A DNA stretch of 64,000 nucleotides from Jutongia hominis (GCF_014384965.1 NZ_JACRSW010000001.1:1-64000), one strand, 5' to 3'; positions 25,114 to 35,235 are shown, counted from the stretch's first letter. A program made the numbers and translations. Notes: generated by a model from the letters alone, not told the origin.

Positions 25114-25932
25114 TTATGAACGTAAGTTATTTGCCTGCTGTAACATTTCATCCGATGCAGTAATCGCTTTTGAATTCATTTCATAGGCTCGCTGTGTTAC
25201 GATCATATCCACCATCTCATCAACTGCCTGAACAGAAGATGCCTCCAGATAGCCGTTCTTGATCACACTGACACTTAATGCTGCGTCCTGTCCTTCGATT
25301 CTGGCATTGCCTGATGCTGCGGACTCTGCAAAATAACTATCTCCAAGCTTTGTCAAACCGGATGGATTGTTAAACTGGGCTGCGCCGATACGAACACCTG
25401 TCGGCTGAATAACACCCTGTGCATTTTTATAAAAGATATTACCATAATTATCAAATGACAATCTTGTCGTATCCGTAGCTGCATCAAAAGTGATTGCCTT
25501 TCCATTCGAGTCTAACACACTATATCCATCTGCTGTTGTCAATGTTGTTCCGCCATTTGGATTGATCGCCATCAGAAAATTACCATTACGTGTATATCCT
25601 GTTGTGCCATCCGGCATCTCAATCATGAAAAACCCATTTCCCTGAATTGCGAAATCAAAGTCGCCTGTTGAAGCAGTTAACTCACCTTGTTCGAACTCCG
25701 TTGAAACTGCCGAAACTTTAACACCTAATCCGACCTGAGCACCGATTGGTTTGGGATTTCCTTCATGATCTGTTGTCTTTTCCTGAATCGTTTGATACAG
25801 AAGTGACTGAAATTCTGTTCTCTCTTTTTTATAACCTGTTGTATTGATATTTGCTAAGTTATTTGAAATTGTATCAAGACTGGTCTGCTGTGATTTCATA
25901 CCAGAAGCAGCCGTCCAAAGTGATCTCATCAT
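25114..25932 (-). CDS. flhP: Flagellar basal-body rod protein FlhP (FlgG family)
   Basis: A 272-residue rod protein. The N-terminal motif RSLWTAASGMKSQQTSLDTI with SNNLANINTTGYKKERTEFQ, and the C-terminal VDEMVDMIVTQRAYEMNSKAI with a heptad-like helix, are the two ends of the FlgG/FlgF family; the DFAIQGNGFFMIEMPDG centre is also typical. The order mbl-flhO-flhP matches B. subtilis, which supports the FlhP label. Confidence 0.92.
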   Translation of the reverse strand: MMRSLWTAASGMKSQQTSLDTISNNLANINTTGYKKERTEFQSLLYQTIQEKTTDHEGNPKPIGAQVGLGVKVSAVSTEFEQGELTASTGDFDFAIQGNGFFMIEMPDGTTGYTRNGNFLMAINPNGGTTLTTADGYSVLDSNGKAITFDAATDTTRLSFDNYGNIFYKNAQGVIQPTGVRIGAAQFNNPSGLTKLGDSYFAESAASGNARIEGQDAALSVSVIKNGYLEASSVQAVDEMVDMIVTQRAYEMNSKAITASDEMLQQANNLRS

Positions 25933-25979
25933 AAACTACTCCAATCCTGCTGTTTAACAACATACTTTGTCATGAGCTA

Positions 25980-26753
25980 TCAGACTTTTCCAATCTGATT
26001 TACCGATGCATCCAGAAGGGAATCCTGTGTGCGAATCATCTTCTGACCGGCTTCATATGCACGCGTGATCGTGATCATCGAAACCATCTCGGAAATTACA
26101 TTTACATTAGATTGTTCTGTATATCCCTGCTCAATCTGTCCTACCGCATCTTTTGTCGTAGCTCCGTCTACTGCGTTAAACATATTGTCACCATACAACT
26201 CAAGATAATTATAATCTTCAAAGTCTGTCAAAGTAACCGTATCTACTAATACTCCGTCTGCATATACTGAACCATCATTTTTGATCGCTATTTCCTGTGC
26301 ATCAACCGGAACCTGTAGATCACCACCACTTCCCTGTAAGTGGTTTCCATCTGCATCTACAATATAACCATCTGATGTGCATTTAAAAGTGCCGCATCTG
26401 GTATATTTGATACTGCTTTCTCCATTCGAATCGGTAACACGCATCGCAAAAAATCCATCGCCTTCAATGGCAAGATCATAGGTATTTCCTGTCTCTCTAA
26501 GAGAGCCTTGTCCCCAATCCATATAAGTCTCTCCGATTTTTACACCGGGATTGAATTTACCGATCACCTCATCAGTATATCCATTCGAGCCATCACGGAT
26601 CTTTACTGCCATAAAATCCTTAAAGGAACGACTTGTAACATTTTCCTCTTTGTATCCGATCGTGGCAGAATTTGCAAGATTATTCGAAATGATATCCAAA
26701 CGTTTCTGTTCATTTGACATGCCCGTATAAGCAGTATACAAACCTCTTACCAT
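25980..26753 (-). CDS. flhO: Flagellar basal-body rod protein FlhO (FlgF/FlgG family)
   Basis: A 257-residue paralogue of the next gene. VRGLYTAYTGMSNEQKRLDI with SNNLANSATIGYKEENVTSR opens it and ISEMVSMITITRAYEAGQKM closes it. The middle (YDLAIEGDGFFAMRVTDSNG) is the conserved FlgG-like core. It follows mbl by about 135 bases and precedes flhP by 47 bases, as in Bacillus. Confidence 0.91.
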   Translation of the reverse strand: MVRGLYTAYTGMSNEQKRLDIISNNLANSATIGYKEENVTSRSFKDFMAVKIRDGSNGYTDEVIGKFNPGVKIGETYMDWGQGSLRETGNTYDLAIEGDGFFAMRVTDSNGESSIKYTRCGTFKCTSDGYIVDADGNHLQGSGGDLQVPVDAQEIAIKNDGSVYADGVLVDTVTLTDFEDYNYLELYGDNMFNAVDGATTKDAVGQIEQGYTEQSNVNVISEMVSMITITRAYEAGQKMIRTQDSLLDASVNQIGKV

Positions 26754-26888
26754 TTATTTATCTGCCTCCCATCCATCAATCTAGTATTTATATCGTCAAA
26801 AAAAGAATATTTATTAAGACATACCTGACAAAATTCTTTTCAGGATGAACTGCTTTTCTTATTCTTTTTCTTTGCCATCTTCAGAAAT

Positions 26889-27884
26889 CTACTCGTCGTC
26901 TCTGACACCTGCTAAAAATTCAACAAATTTACCGGTTCCAACCGCTACTGCTGTCATTGGATCTTCCGCTGTCATTGTGTTGATTCCTGTCTTTTCTTCG
27001 ATCAGTTCTTCCAAACCATATAAAAGACTTCCGCCACCGGTCAATACGATACCTCTGTCTGCAACGTCTGCTGCTAATTCCGGCGGAGTTTTTTCCAAGA
27101 CACTGTGAACTGCTTCTACAATCTGTGATGTAATCTCTTTTAATGCTTCTAATGTTTCATCAGAAGTAACAGTGATCGTCTTTGGCAGACCTGTCACCAA
27201 GTTACGTCCACGAACATCCATAGAAACCACTTCCGGTCTCTGGTATGCAGAACCGATATTGATCTTGATCTCTTCTGCTGTTCTTTCACCGATCAGAAGA
27301 TTATGTGTCTTTCTCATATAACGAACAATCGCTTCATCAAAGTTATCTCCTGCTACTTTGATAGATGTACTTACTACCGTACCACCTAAAGAAATCACGG
27401 CAATATCAGCAGTACCGCCACCGATATCAACGATCATGTTACCGCATGGTCTTGAAATATCAATACCAGCTCCGATCGCTGCGGCAATCGGTTCTTCGAT
27501 AATAGCTACTTCACGGGCACCTGCTTCGTAAGTGGCATCTTCTACGGCTTTCTTTTCTACTTCTGTAACACCACTTGGTACACAGACACTGATACGTGGT
27601 TTTCTAAAACGTGACTTTCCACAGGATTTCTGAATAAAGTAACGAAGCATCTTCTCTGTTACGGTATAATCCGAGATAACGCCCTGACGAAGAGGACGTA
27701 CCGCAACAATATTGCCAGGTGTACGTCCGAGCATCAGACGTGCGTCCTCGCCGATTGCTTTAATCTTATTTGTATCACGATCAAAAGCAACTACAGATGG
27801 CTCTCTTAAAACAACACCTTTTCCTTTTATATATACAAGTACATTCGCTGTACCAAGATCTATTCCAATATCACTACCGTTCAT
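26889..27884 (-). CDS. mbl: Rod-shape determining protein of the MreB/Mbl family
   Basis: A 331-residue bacterial actin that guides lateral wall synthesis. Actin-fold motifs are clear: IGIDLGTANVLVYIKGKGVV (phosphate 1), MIVDIGGGTADIAVISLGG (phosphate 2) and GIVLTGGGSLLYGLEELIEE (adenosine). The name mbl is chosen because flhO and flhP follow, as in Bacillus; sequence alone does not separate MreB, Mbl and MreBH. AAAGGAG precedes the ATG. Confidence 0.93.
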   Translation of the reverse strand: MNGSDIGIDLGTANVLVYIKGKGVVLREPSVVAFDRDTNKIKAIGEDARLMLGRTPGNIVAVRPLRQGVISDYTVTEKMLRYFIQKSCGKSRFRKPRISVCVPSGVTEVEKKAVEDATYEAGAREVAIIEEPIAAAIGAGIDISRPCGNMIVDIGGGTADIAVISLGGTVVSTSIKVAGDNFDEAIVRYMRKTHNLLIGERTAEEIKINIGSAYQRPEVVSMDVRGRNLVTGLPKTITVTSDETLEALKEITSQIVEAVHSVLEKTPPELAADVADRGIVLTGGGSLLYGLEELIEEKTGINTMTAEDPMTAVAVGTGKFVEFLAGVRDDE

Positions 27885-28047
27885 GAATCTTTTCTCCTTT
27901 CAAACTTGCATCTTATCTTTATATCTTTTCCAAAGTAACGCTAATTAAACATATACTTCTATAGTATATACTATTTTTCCGAAATAGAAAAGGGGGCTTT
28001 TAAAATTTCTTTATGTAAATCCCATCAAATCACTTCTTACAAAACTA

Positions 28048-28076
28048 TTGCCTGTTTTTATTTTGTCTATTATACT
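28048..28076 (+). promoter_or_regulatory. Promoter of the 157-residue membrane protein gene
   Basis: TTGCCT (28048-28053), 17-base spacer and TATACT (28071-28076) lie about 125 bases before the gene. The rest of the 27885-28203 gap has an AT-rich palindrome (TAGTATATACTA near 27965-27976) upstream of mbl and no other clear feature. Confidence 0.7.
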
Positions 28077-28203
28077 AATGTTTGTATTAAAAATATAACA
28101 TCAATATGTCACCGGACATCTGAAGAAATACTGCATCTGACAAAAATCCAGTCAGCAGCCTTTCTGCTATCCGGATCATATATTACAGAAATGAGGAATC
28201 TTT

Positions 28204-28677
28204 ATGGAACTTAGTCAGGCAACCATCGCACAAGTGCACACAGAACAACGTTTCATTGCAAAATATACCGGTATGCTGTTTGCAAGACTTCTGTTAATGA
28301 TCTGTCTTTTTTTTCTTTTCTTTTTTATGCAGCAGATCCCGGTCTATCTTTTTGCATTCAGTTTTCTTTTCCCATGGATCTGGTCTGATATACTGACAAG
28401 ACGAAAAAAAGAAAAGCCGCTGATCCTTTTTAGTACAGCACAGAAATATCACTATAATATTTCCCGTTACCATGCTGAAAAGATTACATATCAGGCACTT
28501 TTCTTCTTTTTGGTTGTATGGCAGGTTTCTTTATGTAAATACAATCCTTACGAATCTGTTTTCCTTCCGGTTCCTGCATTTTTGCTCTTTTTATTTGTAT
28601 TAACCAGAATTGTATGTACCGGTATAATAAAACATCAGATCCATAAAACATACACTTCACTTGATCTGTTATCCTGA
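28204..28677 (+). CDS. Uncharacterised four-helix membrane protein
   Basis: A 157-residue protein of unknown family. Four hydrophobic segments are visible (about 24-42, 44-62, 95-108 and 118-136). A short charged loop (TRRKKEKPL) links the first pair to the second. TGAGGA lies before the ATG and a promoter lies upstream, so expression is likely. It is the only plus-strand gene between mbl and recJ and is convergent with the SGLSG-repeat gene. The function cannot be read from the sequence. Confidence 0.7.
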   Translation: MELSQATIAQVHTEQRFIAKYTGMLFARLLLMICLFFLFFFMQQIPVYLFAFSFLFPWIWSDILTRRKKEKPLILFSTAQKYHYNISRYHAEKITYQALFFFLVVWQVSLCKYNPYESVFLPVPAFLLFLFVLTRIVCTGIIKHQIHKTYTSLDLLS

Positions 28678-28743
28678 TCATTTTAAGTACCTGCTTTACA
28701 CTTTTTTACTCTTGTCTGCCCACTATAATCTAAACTGACACCA

Positions 28744-29355
28744 TTAAGATAATGGTGTACTTTCGCTAAACATCTGCTCTACAATACTGTCGATCGTTGA
28801 AAAATCAAATTCCTGACCTACAAGTGCCGCCTGATTCATCTGCTCCGCCGTACTTTGTGCAGACGTACTGTTTTGTGTACTGTTTGTATTATTTGTACTA
28901 TTTGTACTTTGTGCAGCCGCCGAACCATTGATCAACGAAGCTGCTGTACCGGACATTTTCTCTGTGAAGTACTCATAAAGTTCCTGTACTGTCTTATATG
29001 TTGTATTAGAAGTATCCTCTGTCTTTGCAGCTTCCTGTAATACATCTGATAACTTTTCTGCCATCTGTGCATCCTGTGCACTGTCATTTTGAGAATGTAT
29101 CGCCTTAGTAAGATAACTTTGTAAAATAGTTGCAAAGCTGCTATCCTGACTAACACCCGACAGACCCGACAAACCGGATGTACCGGATAATCCCGACAGA
29201 CCGGATAAACTTGAAATTCCTGATAACATACTATCATCATCTGATGAATCACCGGACAATGCATTTAACATCGTGCTTGCCGAGTTATGATTGATCAGAT
29301 ATTGATAATATAATGTTTCTTCATCTATGCCGTTCACTCCTGAAACTCCAGCCAT
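28744..29355 (-). CDS. Unknown Ser/Gly/Asn-rich protein with SGLSG repeats
   Basis: A 203-residue protein I do not recognise. Residues 45-68 are built of SGLSG, SGTSG and SGVS units. A helical middle (about 72-125) is followed by an Asn/Thr/Ser-rich linker (STNSTNNTNSTQNSTSAQST) and a short acidic, hydrophobic tail. No signal peptide or membrane segment is seen. GGGAGG lies before the ATG. The composition resembles flexible export substrates such as hook-length or hook-cap-like proteins, and the nearest neighbours include a flagellar operon, but that link is inference. The stop codon lies inside a 9-bp hairpin (28738-28758). Confidence 0.7.
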   Translation of the reverse strand: MAGVSGVNGIDEETLYYQYLINHNSASTMLNALSGDSSDDDSMLSGISSLSGLSGLSGTSGLSGLSGVSQDSSFATILQSYLTKAIHSQNDSAQDAQMAEKLSDVLQEAAKTEDTSNTTYKTVQELYEYFTEKMSGTAASLINGSAAAQSTNSTNNTNSTQNSTSAQSTAEQMNQAALVGQEFDFSTIDSIVEQMFSESTPLS

Positions 29356-29578
29356 TCTTTTTTCCTCCCTGTTATTCTGATGTACCTTCGGTATCTTCTC
29401 AAAACAAATCCTTTCATCCGGAAGATTCTATGCGTACATGCTGTCTTTTTTGATATTTCATATCAAAATCCTGCTTTTTTGATAGTAGATGTATTTTCCC
29501 ATAATTATTTATATTTTAGCATATTACATCAAAAAAACAACCCCTGCATCGGCAAGCAAAAAATAAGTCACGCTTTGA

Positions 29579-31327
29579 TCAACGGCAATCAAGTACTTCA
29601 AATTGAACACCGCCAAAACGTTCATTGATCGTTGGATAAAACAATATATCAATCGCATATTCCTGACCATCTTTTTGCATCAGGCTTTCCCATGCAGCTT
29701 CTCCATAACGTTCACGGATTGCTTTAGCAAGATGCAGTTCACAGCGAAAGTCCACACCCTGATATGTTCGTATTCCTTCCTTAAAACGAATCCGTGCAAT
29801 CTGATTTTCATTCCCGCATAATGCAACTGCTGACACAACGACCTCTCTTTTTGAAAAAACAGCTTTGGGATTATTCTGACCAAATGGTTCCATCCAGTCT
29901 AGTTGTTTTACCAGATCTTCTGTCATATCTTCTAACATTACATCTTTATCTAAATAAACTTTTTCAATCAGATCTTCTTCCTGCAACGTACATTTTTGGT
30001 TTAAATCTTTTCGCAATGCATCTAAGTTTTCTTCCGGCAAAGAAAATCCTGCTGCCAAAGCATGTCCTCCAAATTCGGTCAGAAATTCTCTGCTTGCTAA
30101 AAGCCCCTGCTGCATATGATATTCCGGAATGGAACGTCCGGAACCTTTTAACCCTTTTTGCGCCTTTGTAAGGATCAGAGTTGGACGGTAATATTTTTCT
30201 CTGATCCTGCCAGCTACGATTCCCGCTACACTTTCATGACAATCTTCGAGACTTACCACATATATTTTATCATTTTTGATATCAGATGTCTCTATGATTT
30301 CTTCTGCCCGACGGGTTGCCATGGCAGTATAATCTTTTCTGATCTGATTGAGTTCTAAAAGCTCTAAAGCTTTCTTTTGTGCCTTCTTCGGTTCCTCTTC
30401 AATCAAAAGATCCATTGCTTTTTTTGCATCAGAAAGTCTTCCTGCAGCATTGATACAAGGACCAATTCTAAAACCGAGATCAGTTGATGTAATCCTATGC
30501 TGAAACTGCTGTATATCCAATAAAGCCTTCAATCCAATATCCTTTGTGTGTTCCAGATACTTTAGTCCGTTTTTTACAAGAATACGGTTTTCTCCAAGAA
30601 GCGGCACGACATCACAAACGGTTGCGATCGCTGCATACGGCAAAAGCTCCTGTTCGCATTTTTTTCCTCTTTGCTGCATCATATAAGTGATCAGCTTATA
30701 AGCGATCCCGGCTCCGCAAAGTTCTTTAAAAGGATAGGAACATTCTTTTTGCTTTGGATCAATGATCGTATCTGCCGGTGGCAGTACTTCTTTCCCATCG
30801 ATGCATGGCACTTCATGATGATCTGTTAAAAGGACAGTCATCCCAAGCTCTTTTGCTTTCCGGATCGCATCCACTGCTGAGATACCATTATCACAAGTCA
30901 GGATCGTTGTATAACCTTCTTCATATGCTTCCTGTGCCATATAATCACGAATACCATAACCATCTTTTACACGATGAGGTATCCGAAAACCTGCTTTTCC
31001 ACCAAGCATCTGCATCCCACGATATAGAATATAAGTAGACATCACACCATCCACATCATAATCACCGATGATCATAATGTTTTCTCTGTTTGCAATCTTT
31101 TCTTCCAAAAGCTGTGCTGTCTTTTCCAGATCTTTCATCTCTGCAGGATCATGCAGGGATTCCATATCAGCGAACAGATACTGATCCATTGCCGTCCAGT
31201 CAAAAAGTCCTCTTTTTACCAAAACTTCTGCCAGTATTTCCGAGATTTTATATCTTGCTGCAATCTTAGCTGTATCAATTCGGTATGTCTTTTGCATCCA
31301 TCGTTTCATCAATCCGTATTTCTCCAA
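29579..31327 (-). CDS. recJ: Single-stranded-DNA exonuclease RecJ
   Basis: A 582-residue DHH-family 5'-3' exonuclease used in recombination and repair. Metal-binding motifs are intact: IIGDYDVDGVMSTYIL, LTCDNGISAVDA, LLTDHHEVP and PCINAAGRLSDAKKAM; the DHHA1 domain ends in GGHALAAGFSLPEEN. A C-terminal OB domain follows. It is somewhat shorter than Bacillus RecJ (about 786), lacking the extra C-terminal domain, but otherwise complete. It is alone on its transcript; the SGLSG gene lies downstream. Confidence 0.94.
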   Translation of the reverse strand: MEKYGLMKRWMQKTYRIDTAKIAARYKISEILAEVLVKRGLFDWTAMDQYLFADMESLHDPAEMKDLEKTAQLLEEKIANRENIMIIGDYDVDGVMSTYILYRGMQMLGGKAGFRIPHRVKDGYGIRDYMAQEAYEEGYTTILTCDNGISAVDAIRKAKELGMTVLLTDHHEVPCIDGKEVLPPADTIIDPKQKECSYPFKELCGAGIAYKLITYMMQQRGKKCEQELLPYAAIATVCDVVPLLGENRILVKNGLKYLEHTKDIGLKALLDIQQFQHRITSTDLGFRIGPCINAAGRLSDAKKAMDLLIEEEPKKAQKKALELLELNQIRKDYTAMATRRAEEIIETSDIKNDKIYVVSLEDCHESVAGIVAGRIREKYYRPTLILTKAQKGLKGSGRSIPEYHMQQGLLASREFLTEFGGHALAAGFSLPEENLDALRKDLNQKCTLQEEDLIEKVYLDKDVMLEDMTEDLVKQLDWMEPFGQNNPKAVFSKREVVVSAVALCGNENQIARIRFKEGIRTYQGVDFRCELHLAKAIRERYGEAAWESLMQKDGQEYAIDILFYPTINERFGGVQFEVLDCR

Positions 31328-31516
31328 TCTTTCGTCGCATTTTCAGTCTATTTATGATACACTTATGCTATCCAAAAGTCAAAAAACATGTACAAAGCTT
31401 GCTGTAAAAAATATACAAAAAAATAGTACAAAGCTTATTTTCAAAAAACATGCAAAGTTTACCATTAAAACTTTTCTTAAACAAAAAGCGCAAAGCCGCA
31501 GAATGGAGCACATAAC

Positions 31517-32596
31517 ATGAAATGGATAAAATATGATATTACAACGACAACAAAAGACGCGGATATGATTGGTGAGATTTTATCTGAATTTAATATTTCG
31601 GGATACGAAATCTCAGATCGTGTACCATTGACAAAAGAAGAAGAAAAAGCCATGTATACCGATATTCCGGCTGAGTTAGAACCGGATGACGGAACTTCGA
31701 TCCTGACTTTTTATACAGAAGCTCCGGGCAATGATACCCAGGAATTTTTTAGTACCGGTTCTTCTCTTCGGGATTCTACATTAGAAGAACAAATGACTGT
31801 TTTACAGCCGGATGACCTGGTGCAATCCATCCTGCAGCGAATCCAGGAACTCTCATTTTTACAGACACCAACAATCACATATTGTGTACAGGATGATTCT
31901 CTCTGGAAAGATAAATGGAAAGAAAATTTCAAACCTTTTCATGTTGCAGATGATATCATTATCAAACCCACCTGGGAAGATATCCCGTCAGATGTAAAAA
32001 AAGATGATATCATTATTGAGATTGATCCCGGTTCTGCTTTTGGTACCGGTACACATGAGACAACAAAACTTTGTCTCTTAGCACTCCGAAAATATATCAC
32101 ACCGGAAACTACGATCCTGGATGCCGGCTGTGGCAGTGGCATTCTTGCGATTGCGGCACTGTTATGTGGTGCAAAAAGTGCATTTTGCCTTGACATTGAT
32201 CCGGCTGCAGTAGAAGGCACATTGGAAAACGCACAAAAGAATCATATCTCTTCCGATCGTTTACAGGCGATTCACGCTAACATTTTAGAGAATCACAAAG
32301 AAATTCTTGCACAATGCCACGCACCTTTCCATATAACAGTTGCCAATATCTTAGCCGATGTGATCGTACCGCTTACCGACTATATCGGTGAGTTTATGAA
32401 CGAGGACAGTATCTTTATTTCTTCCGGTATCTTAGCCGAAAAAGCAGATATGGTAGAAAGGTCTTTACACAAAAATAATTTTACGATCATTGAGAAAAAC
32501 ACAATGGGTGACTGGGTTTCTTTTGTTGCGAAAAAAACAATTGATGCAAACAATGAAATTAAAAGCCAAAATGCAACAAAACACAAAAAAAAATAA
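31517..32596 (+). CDS. prmA: Ribosomal protein L11 methyltransferase PrmA
   Basis: A 359-residue SAM-dependent methyltransferase that trimethylates ribosomal protein L11. The SAM site is clear: GSAFGTGTHETTKLCLLAL and ILDAGCGSGILAIAALLCGA, with the NILADVI motif near residue 275. The extended N-terminal domain is normal for the family. The C-terminal ~15 residues (SQNATKHKKK) are odd: they are encoded by the first copy of a 35-bp tandem repeat that continues past the stop. GGAG precedes the ATG. Confidence 0.94.
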   Translation: MKWIKYDITTTTKDADMIGEILSEFNISGYEISDRVPLTKEEEKAMYTDIPAELEPDDGTSILTFYTEAPGNDTQEFFSTGSSLRDSTLEEQMTVLQPDDLVQSILQRIQELSFLQTPTITYCVQDDSLWKDKWKENFKPFHVADDIIIKPTWEDIPSDVKKDDIIIEIDPGSAFGTGTHETTKLCLLALRKYITPETTILDAGCGSGILAIAALLCGAKSAFCLDIDPAAVEGTLENAQKNHISSDRLQAIHANILENHKEILAQCHAPFHITVANILADVIVPLTDYIGEFMNEDSIFISSGILAEKADMVERSLHKNNFTIIEKNTMGDWVSFVAKKTIDANNEIKSQNATKHKKK

Positions 32597-32700
32597 TAAA
32601 CCAAAATACTGCAAAACACTCAAAAAATGACAAGCCAAAATACCTCAAAACACCCTAAAAAATAATAAACCAAAACGCTGCAAAACACGATAAGAAGCAA
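32561..32700. repeat. 35-bp tandem repeat across the end of prmA
   Basis: Four imperfect copies share a CCAAAA core at 32566, 32601, 32635 and 32670, each followed by a CAAAACAC string. The first copy codes for the basic tail of PrmA; the other three are non-coding. Confidence 0.78.
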
Positions 32701-32764
32701 AATATAAAACAATATAATTAAAAAATTGAACTATGTAAATACAATACATCATAGCGAAAAAACA

Positions 32765-32806
32765 AAAATAGCAGGAGTTCCTAAAACAGAACTCCTGCTA
32801 TTTTTT
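32765..32806. terminator. Bidirectional terminator between prmA and secDF
   Basis: AAAATAGCAGGAGTTC pairs with GAACTCCTGCTATTTT around an eight-base loop. T-rich flanks on both strands suit both convergent genes. Confidence 0.92.
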
Positions 32807-32907
32807 ATAGAAAACCTATTAAATTCGGAATACAGAAAGCATAATCTTTGCATTTTTCATACGCTCCCGACGCTTTATCATCAAGAGATTTCAAAAATAA
32901 AACATTT

Positions 32908-35133
32908 CTATTTTCTTGCTTTCTTTCCTTTTCCTGTATGAACACGTTTCTTAATTGTAAGCCACAATGGACCGGTGATACATACAGAAGAATAACCACC
33001 GCAGATAATACCCACTAACAATGGAATTGCAAAGTCTTTTACAGAATCCACGCCTAAGATTGCAAGCATGATTACCATAAAGAATGTTGTTAATGAAGTA
33101 TTGATACTACGTGTTAACGTCTGTGTAATACTCTGGTTTACGACCTCTGTAAGAGCTTCTTCACTTGTCTTTGAACCAAGGTTCTCACGGATACGGTCGA
33201 AGATAACGATTGTTGCATTGATCGAATAACCTACGATTGTAAGCATACAAGCGATAAATGTATTACCCACAGAAATCTTAGACACTGCATATACCAATAA
33301 TACAACTACTGCATCGTGAAGTAATGCCAATACCGCACTACCGGCAAATACGATATCCTTAAAACGGAACCAGATATAAATCAGCATACAGATTGCAGCG
33401 ATCACAACTGCTACAATTGCATCCGTCTTCATTTCATCCGATACCGAAGCACTGATATTCTGATACTGGATATTCTTTTCTTCTATACTATATGTCTTAA
33501 CTAATGACTTTGTTAATGCATCACGTTTCTTCTCTGATAATTCGACTGTCTTTACAGAAAGACCGTTTGAACCGGCAATTTCTGAAATGACAACATCATT
33601 CGAACCGCTTTCCTTACTAAATACTGATTCAATATCTTTCTTCATATCAGAATCAATCTTCTGATCTTTGTTAAATGTGATATCAAATGTTGTACCACCG
33701 GAGAAATCCAAACCATAATTCAGGATATTTCCGTTGCATCTTCCTGCCTTGTTAATAAACAGACAAACTACACAAGCTACAATTAAAGCGCCGGAAATCA
33801 CAAAGAATTTCGCTTTATTTTCAACAAAGTGAATCGTCTTTCTTTCTTTTTCAACACCAAAGTATTTAATATCGTCTACACCCAATGCATACATTGCCTT
33901 CAAAAGAATCTTTGTAATGTAAAGAGCGGTAAACATTGATAAAATAATACCGATCGCTAATGTTGTTGCGAAACCTTTTACTGTACCGGAACCTTTAATA
34001 TATAACACAAACGCAGCGATCAGGGTTGTTACGTTACCATCAATGATAGCTGATAACGCTTTATCAAAACCAAGCTTGATACTTGATTGTACTGTCTTGC
34101 CCTTAGCCAGCTCTTCCTTAATACGTGTAAAGATAATAACGTTCGCATCGACTGCCATACCGATATTCAGTATGATACCTGCCACACCCGGAAGGGTTAA
34201 GGTAATATCTAATGCATTCAAGCCTACCAGCATCACTACCAGATAGAACACCAACGCAATAGAAGCTGCAAGACCCGGCAAACGGTAAAATACAATCATA
34301 AACAGCACAACCAATGCAAAACCGATCGCACCGGCAAGCAAGCTTGACTGGATTGCATCCTGTCCGAGCTGTGCACCTACTACTTGCGACTGTACTTCTT
34401 TTAATTCTACAGGGAGAGCACCGATTCGGATCATAGAAGCAAGCTCTTCCGCACTATCATATGTTTTAAAACTTCCCGAAATAACAGCCTCTCCGTTTGA
34501 GATCTCACTCTGTACGGCCGGATAAGAAATCACCTTACCATCATATACAATATAAATAACCTTCTTTGATGGAGCTGCTGCTGCAGTCGCATTTGCAAAT
34601 GACTTTGTGCCTTTTGACTTAAACTTCAAAGATACGACATATTCTTTCTTCTTTGTTACTTCATTCTGCTGTGTCGTAGCTTCTGCAGTCTTTACGTCTT
34701 TACCGGTACAAACTGTCTTTGTATATTTTGGCTTTGTCTGATCATTATCTTCAAATGACATATCATCCTGAGCTACAAAATCAAGAGATCCTTCTTTACC
34801 TAATGATGCAAGTACCTCATCTGCATTTGCAACACCAGGAATGTCAATTGTGATACGTCCGCCATCACCAATTACTACAGAAGATTCTGTACTATATACC
34901 TCGGCACGTTTCTGCATCATGTTACGAGTATCTTCCATCTCGGTCTGAGAAGGTGTATCTCCGACAGCTTCATATGTAATACTGACACCACCGGCAAGAT
35001 CCAGACCAAGCTTGATGTTCTGTGCGCTACCTTTATGGTGCTTTGTAAAGCCAACTAAAGTTGTGAAGCCACAGAGACCGATTATTGCAAGGATCAGAAT
35101 AATTTGCAATAACCCCTTTTTCTTGTTCTTCAT
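32908..35133 (-). CDS. secDF: Protein translocase subunit SecDF (fused)
   Basis: A 741-residue fusion of SecD (about 1-425) and SecF (about 435-741), which uses proton flow to pull proteins through SecYEG. The SecD half has the IKLGLDLAGGVSITYE motif and a six-helix RND region beginning near residue 250; the SecF half has LDFSGGTTFDITF and a second set of membrane helices. About 12 membrane segments can be counted. AAAGGAG and a good promoter precede it. yajC, another Sec accessory, lies 3 kb away in the tgt operon. Confidence 0.95.
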   Translation of the reverse strand: MKNKKKGLLQIILILAIIGLCGFTTLVGFTKHHKGSAQNIKLGLDLAGGVSITYEAVGDTPSQTEMEDTRNMMQKRAEVYSTESSVVIGDGGRITIDIPGVANADEVLASLGKEGSLDFVAQDDMSFEDNDQTKPKYTKTVCTGKDVKTAEATTQQNEVTKKKEYVVSLKFKSKGTKSFANATAAAAPSKKVIYIVYDGKVISYPAVQSEISNGEAVISGSFKTYDSAEELASMIRIGALPVELKEVQSQVVGAQLGQDAIQSSLLAGAIGFALVVLFMIVFYRLPGLAASIALVFYLVVMLVGLNALDITLTLPGVAGIILNIGMAVDANVIIFTRIKEELAKGKTVQSSIKLGFDKALSAIIDGNVTTLIAAFVLYIKGSGTVKGFATTLAIGIILSMFTALYITKILLKAMYALGVDDIKYFGVEKERKTIHFVENKAKFFVISGALIVACVVCLFINKAGRCNGNILNYGLDFSGGTTFDITFNKDQKIDSDMKKDIESVFSKESGSNDVVISEIAGSNGLSVKTVELSEKKRDALTKSLVKTYSIEEKNIQYQNISASVSDEMKTDAIVAVVIAAICMLIYIWFRFKDIVFAGSAVLALLHDAVVVLLVYAVSKISVGNTFIACMLTIVGYSINATIVIFDRIRENLGSKTSEEALTEVVNQSITQTLTRSINTSLTTFFMVIMLAILGVDSVKDFAIPLLVGIICGGYSSVCITGPLWLTIKKRVHTGKGKKARK

Positions 35134-35206
35134 GCTACATTTCTCCTTTAAATTTAGAACTTTTTTCGTGAATTTTTATAATTTTTCTAAAATCACGTCA
35201 AAGTCT

Positions 35207-35235
35207 ATTATATCAACTAATGCACAGAATAGCAA
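35207..35235 (-). promoter_or_regulatory. secDF promoter
   Basis: TTGCTA (35230-35235), 17-base spacer and TATAAT (35207-35212), about 75 bases before the start. Confidence 0.8.
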
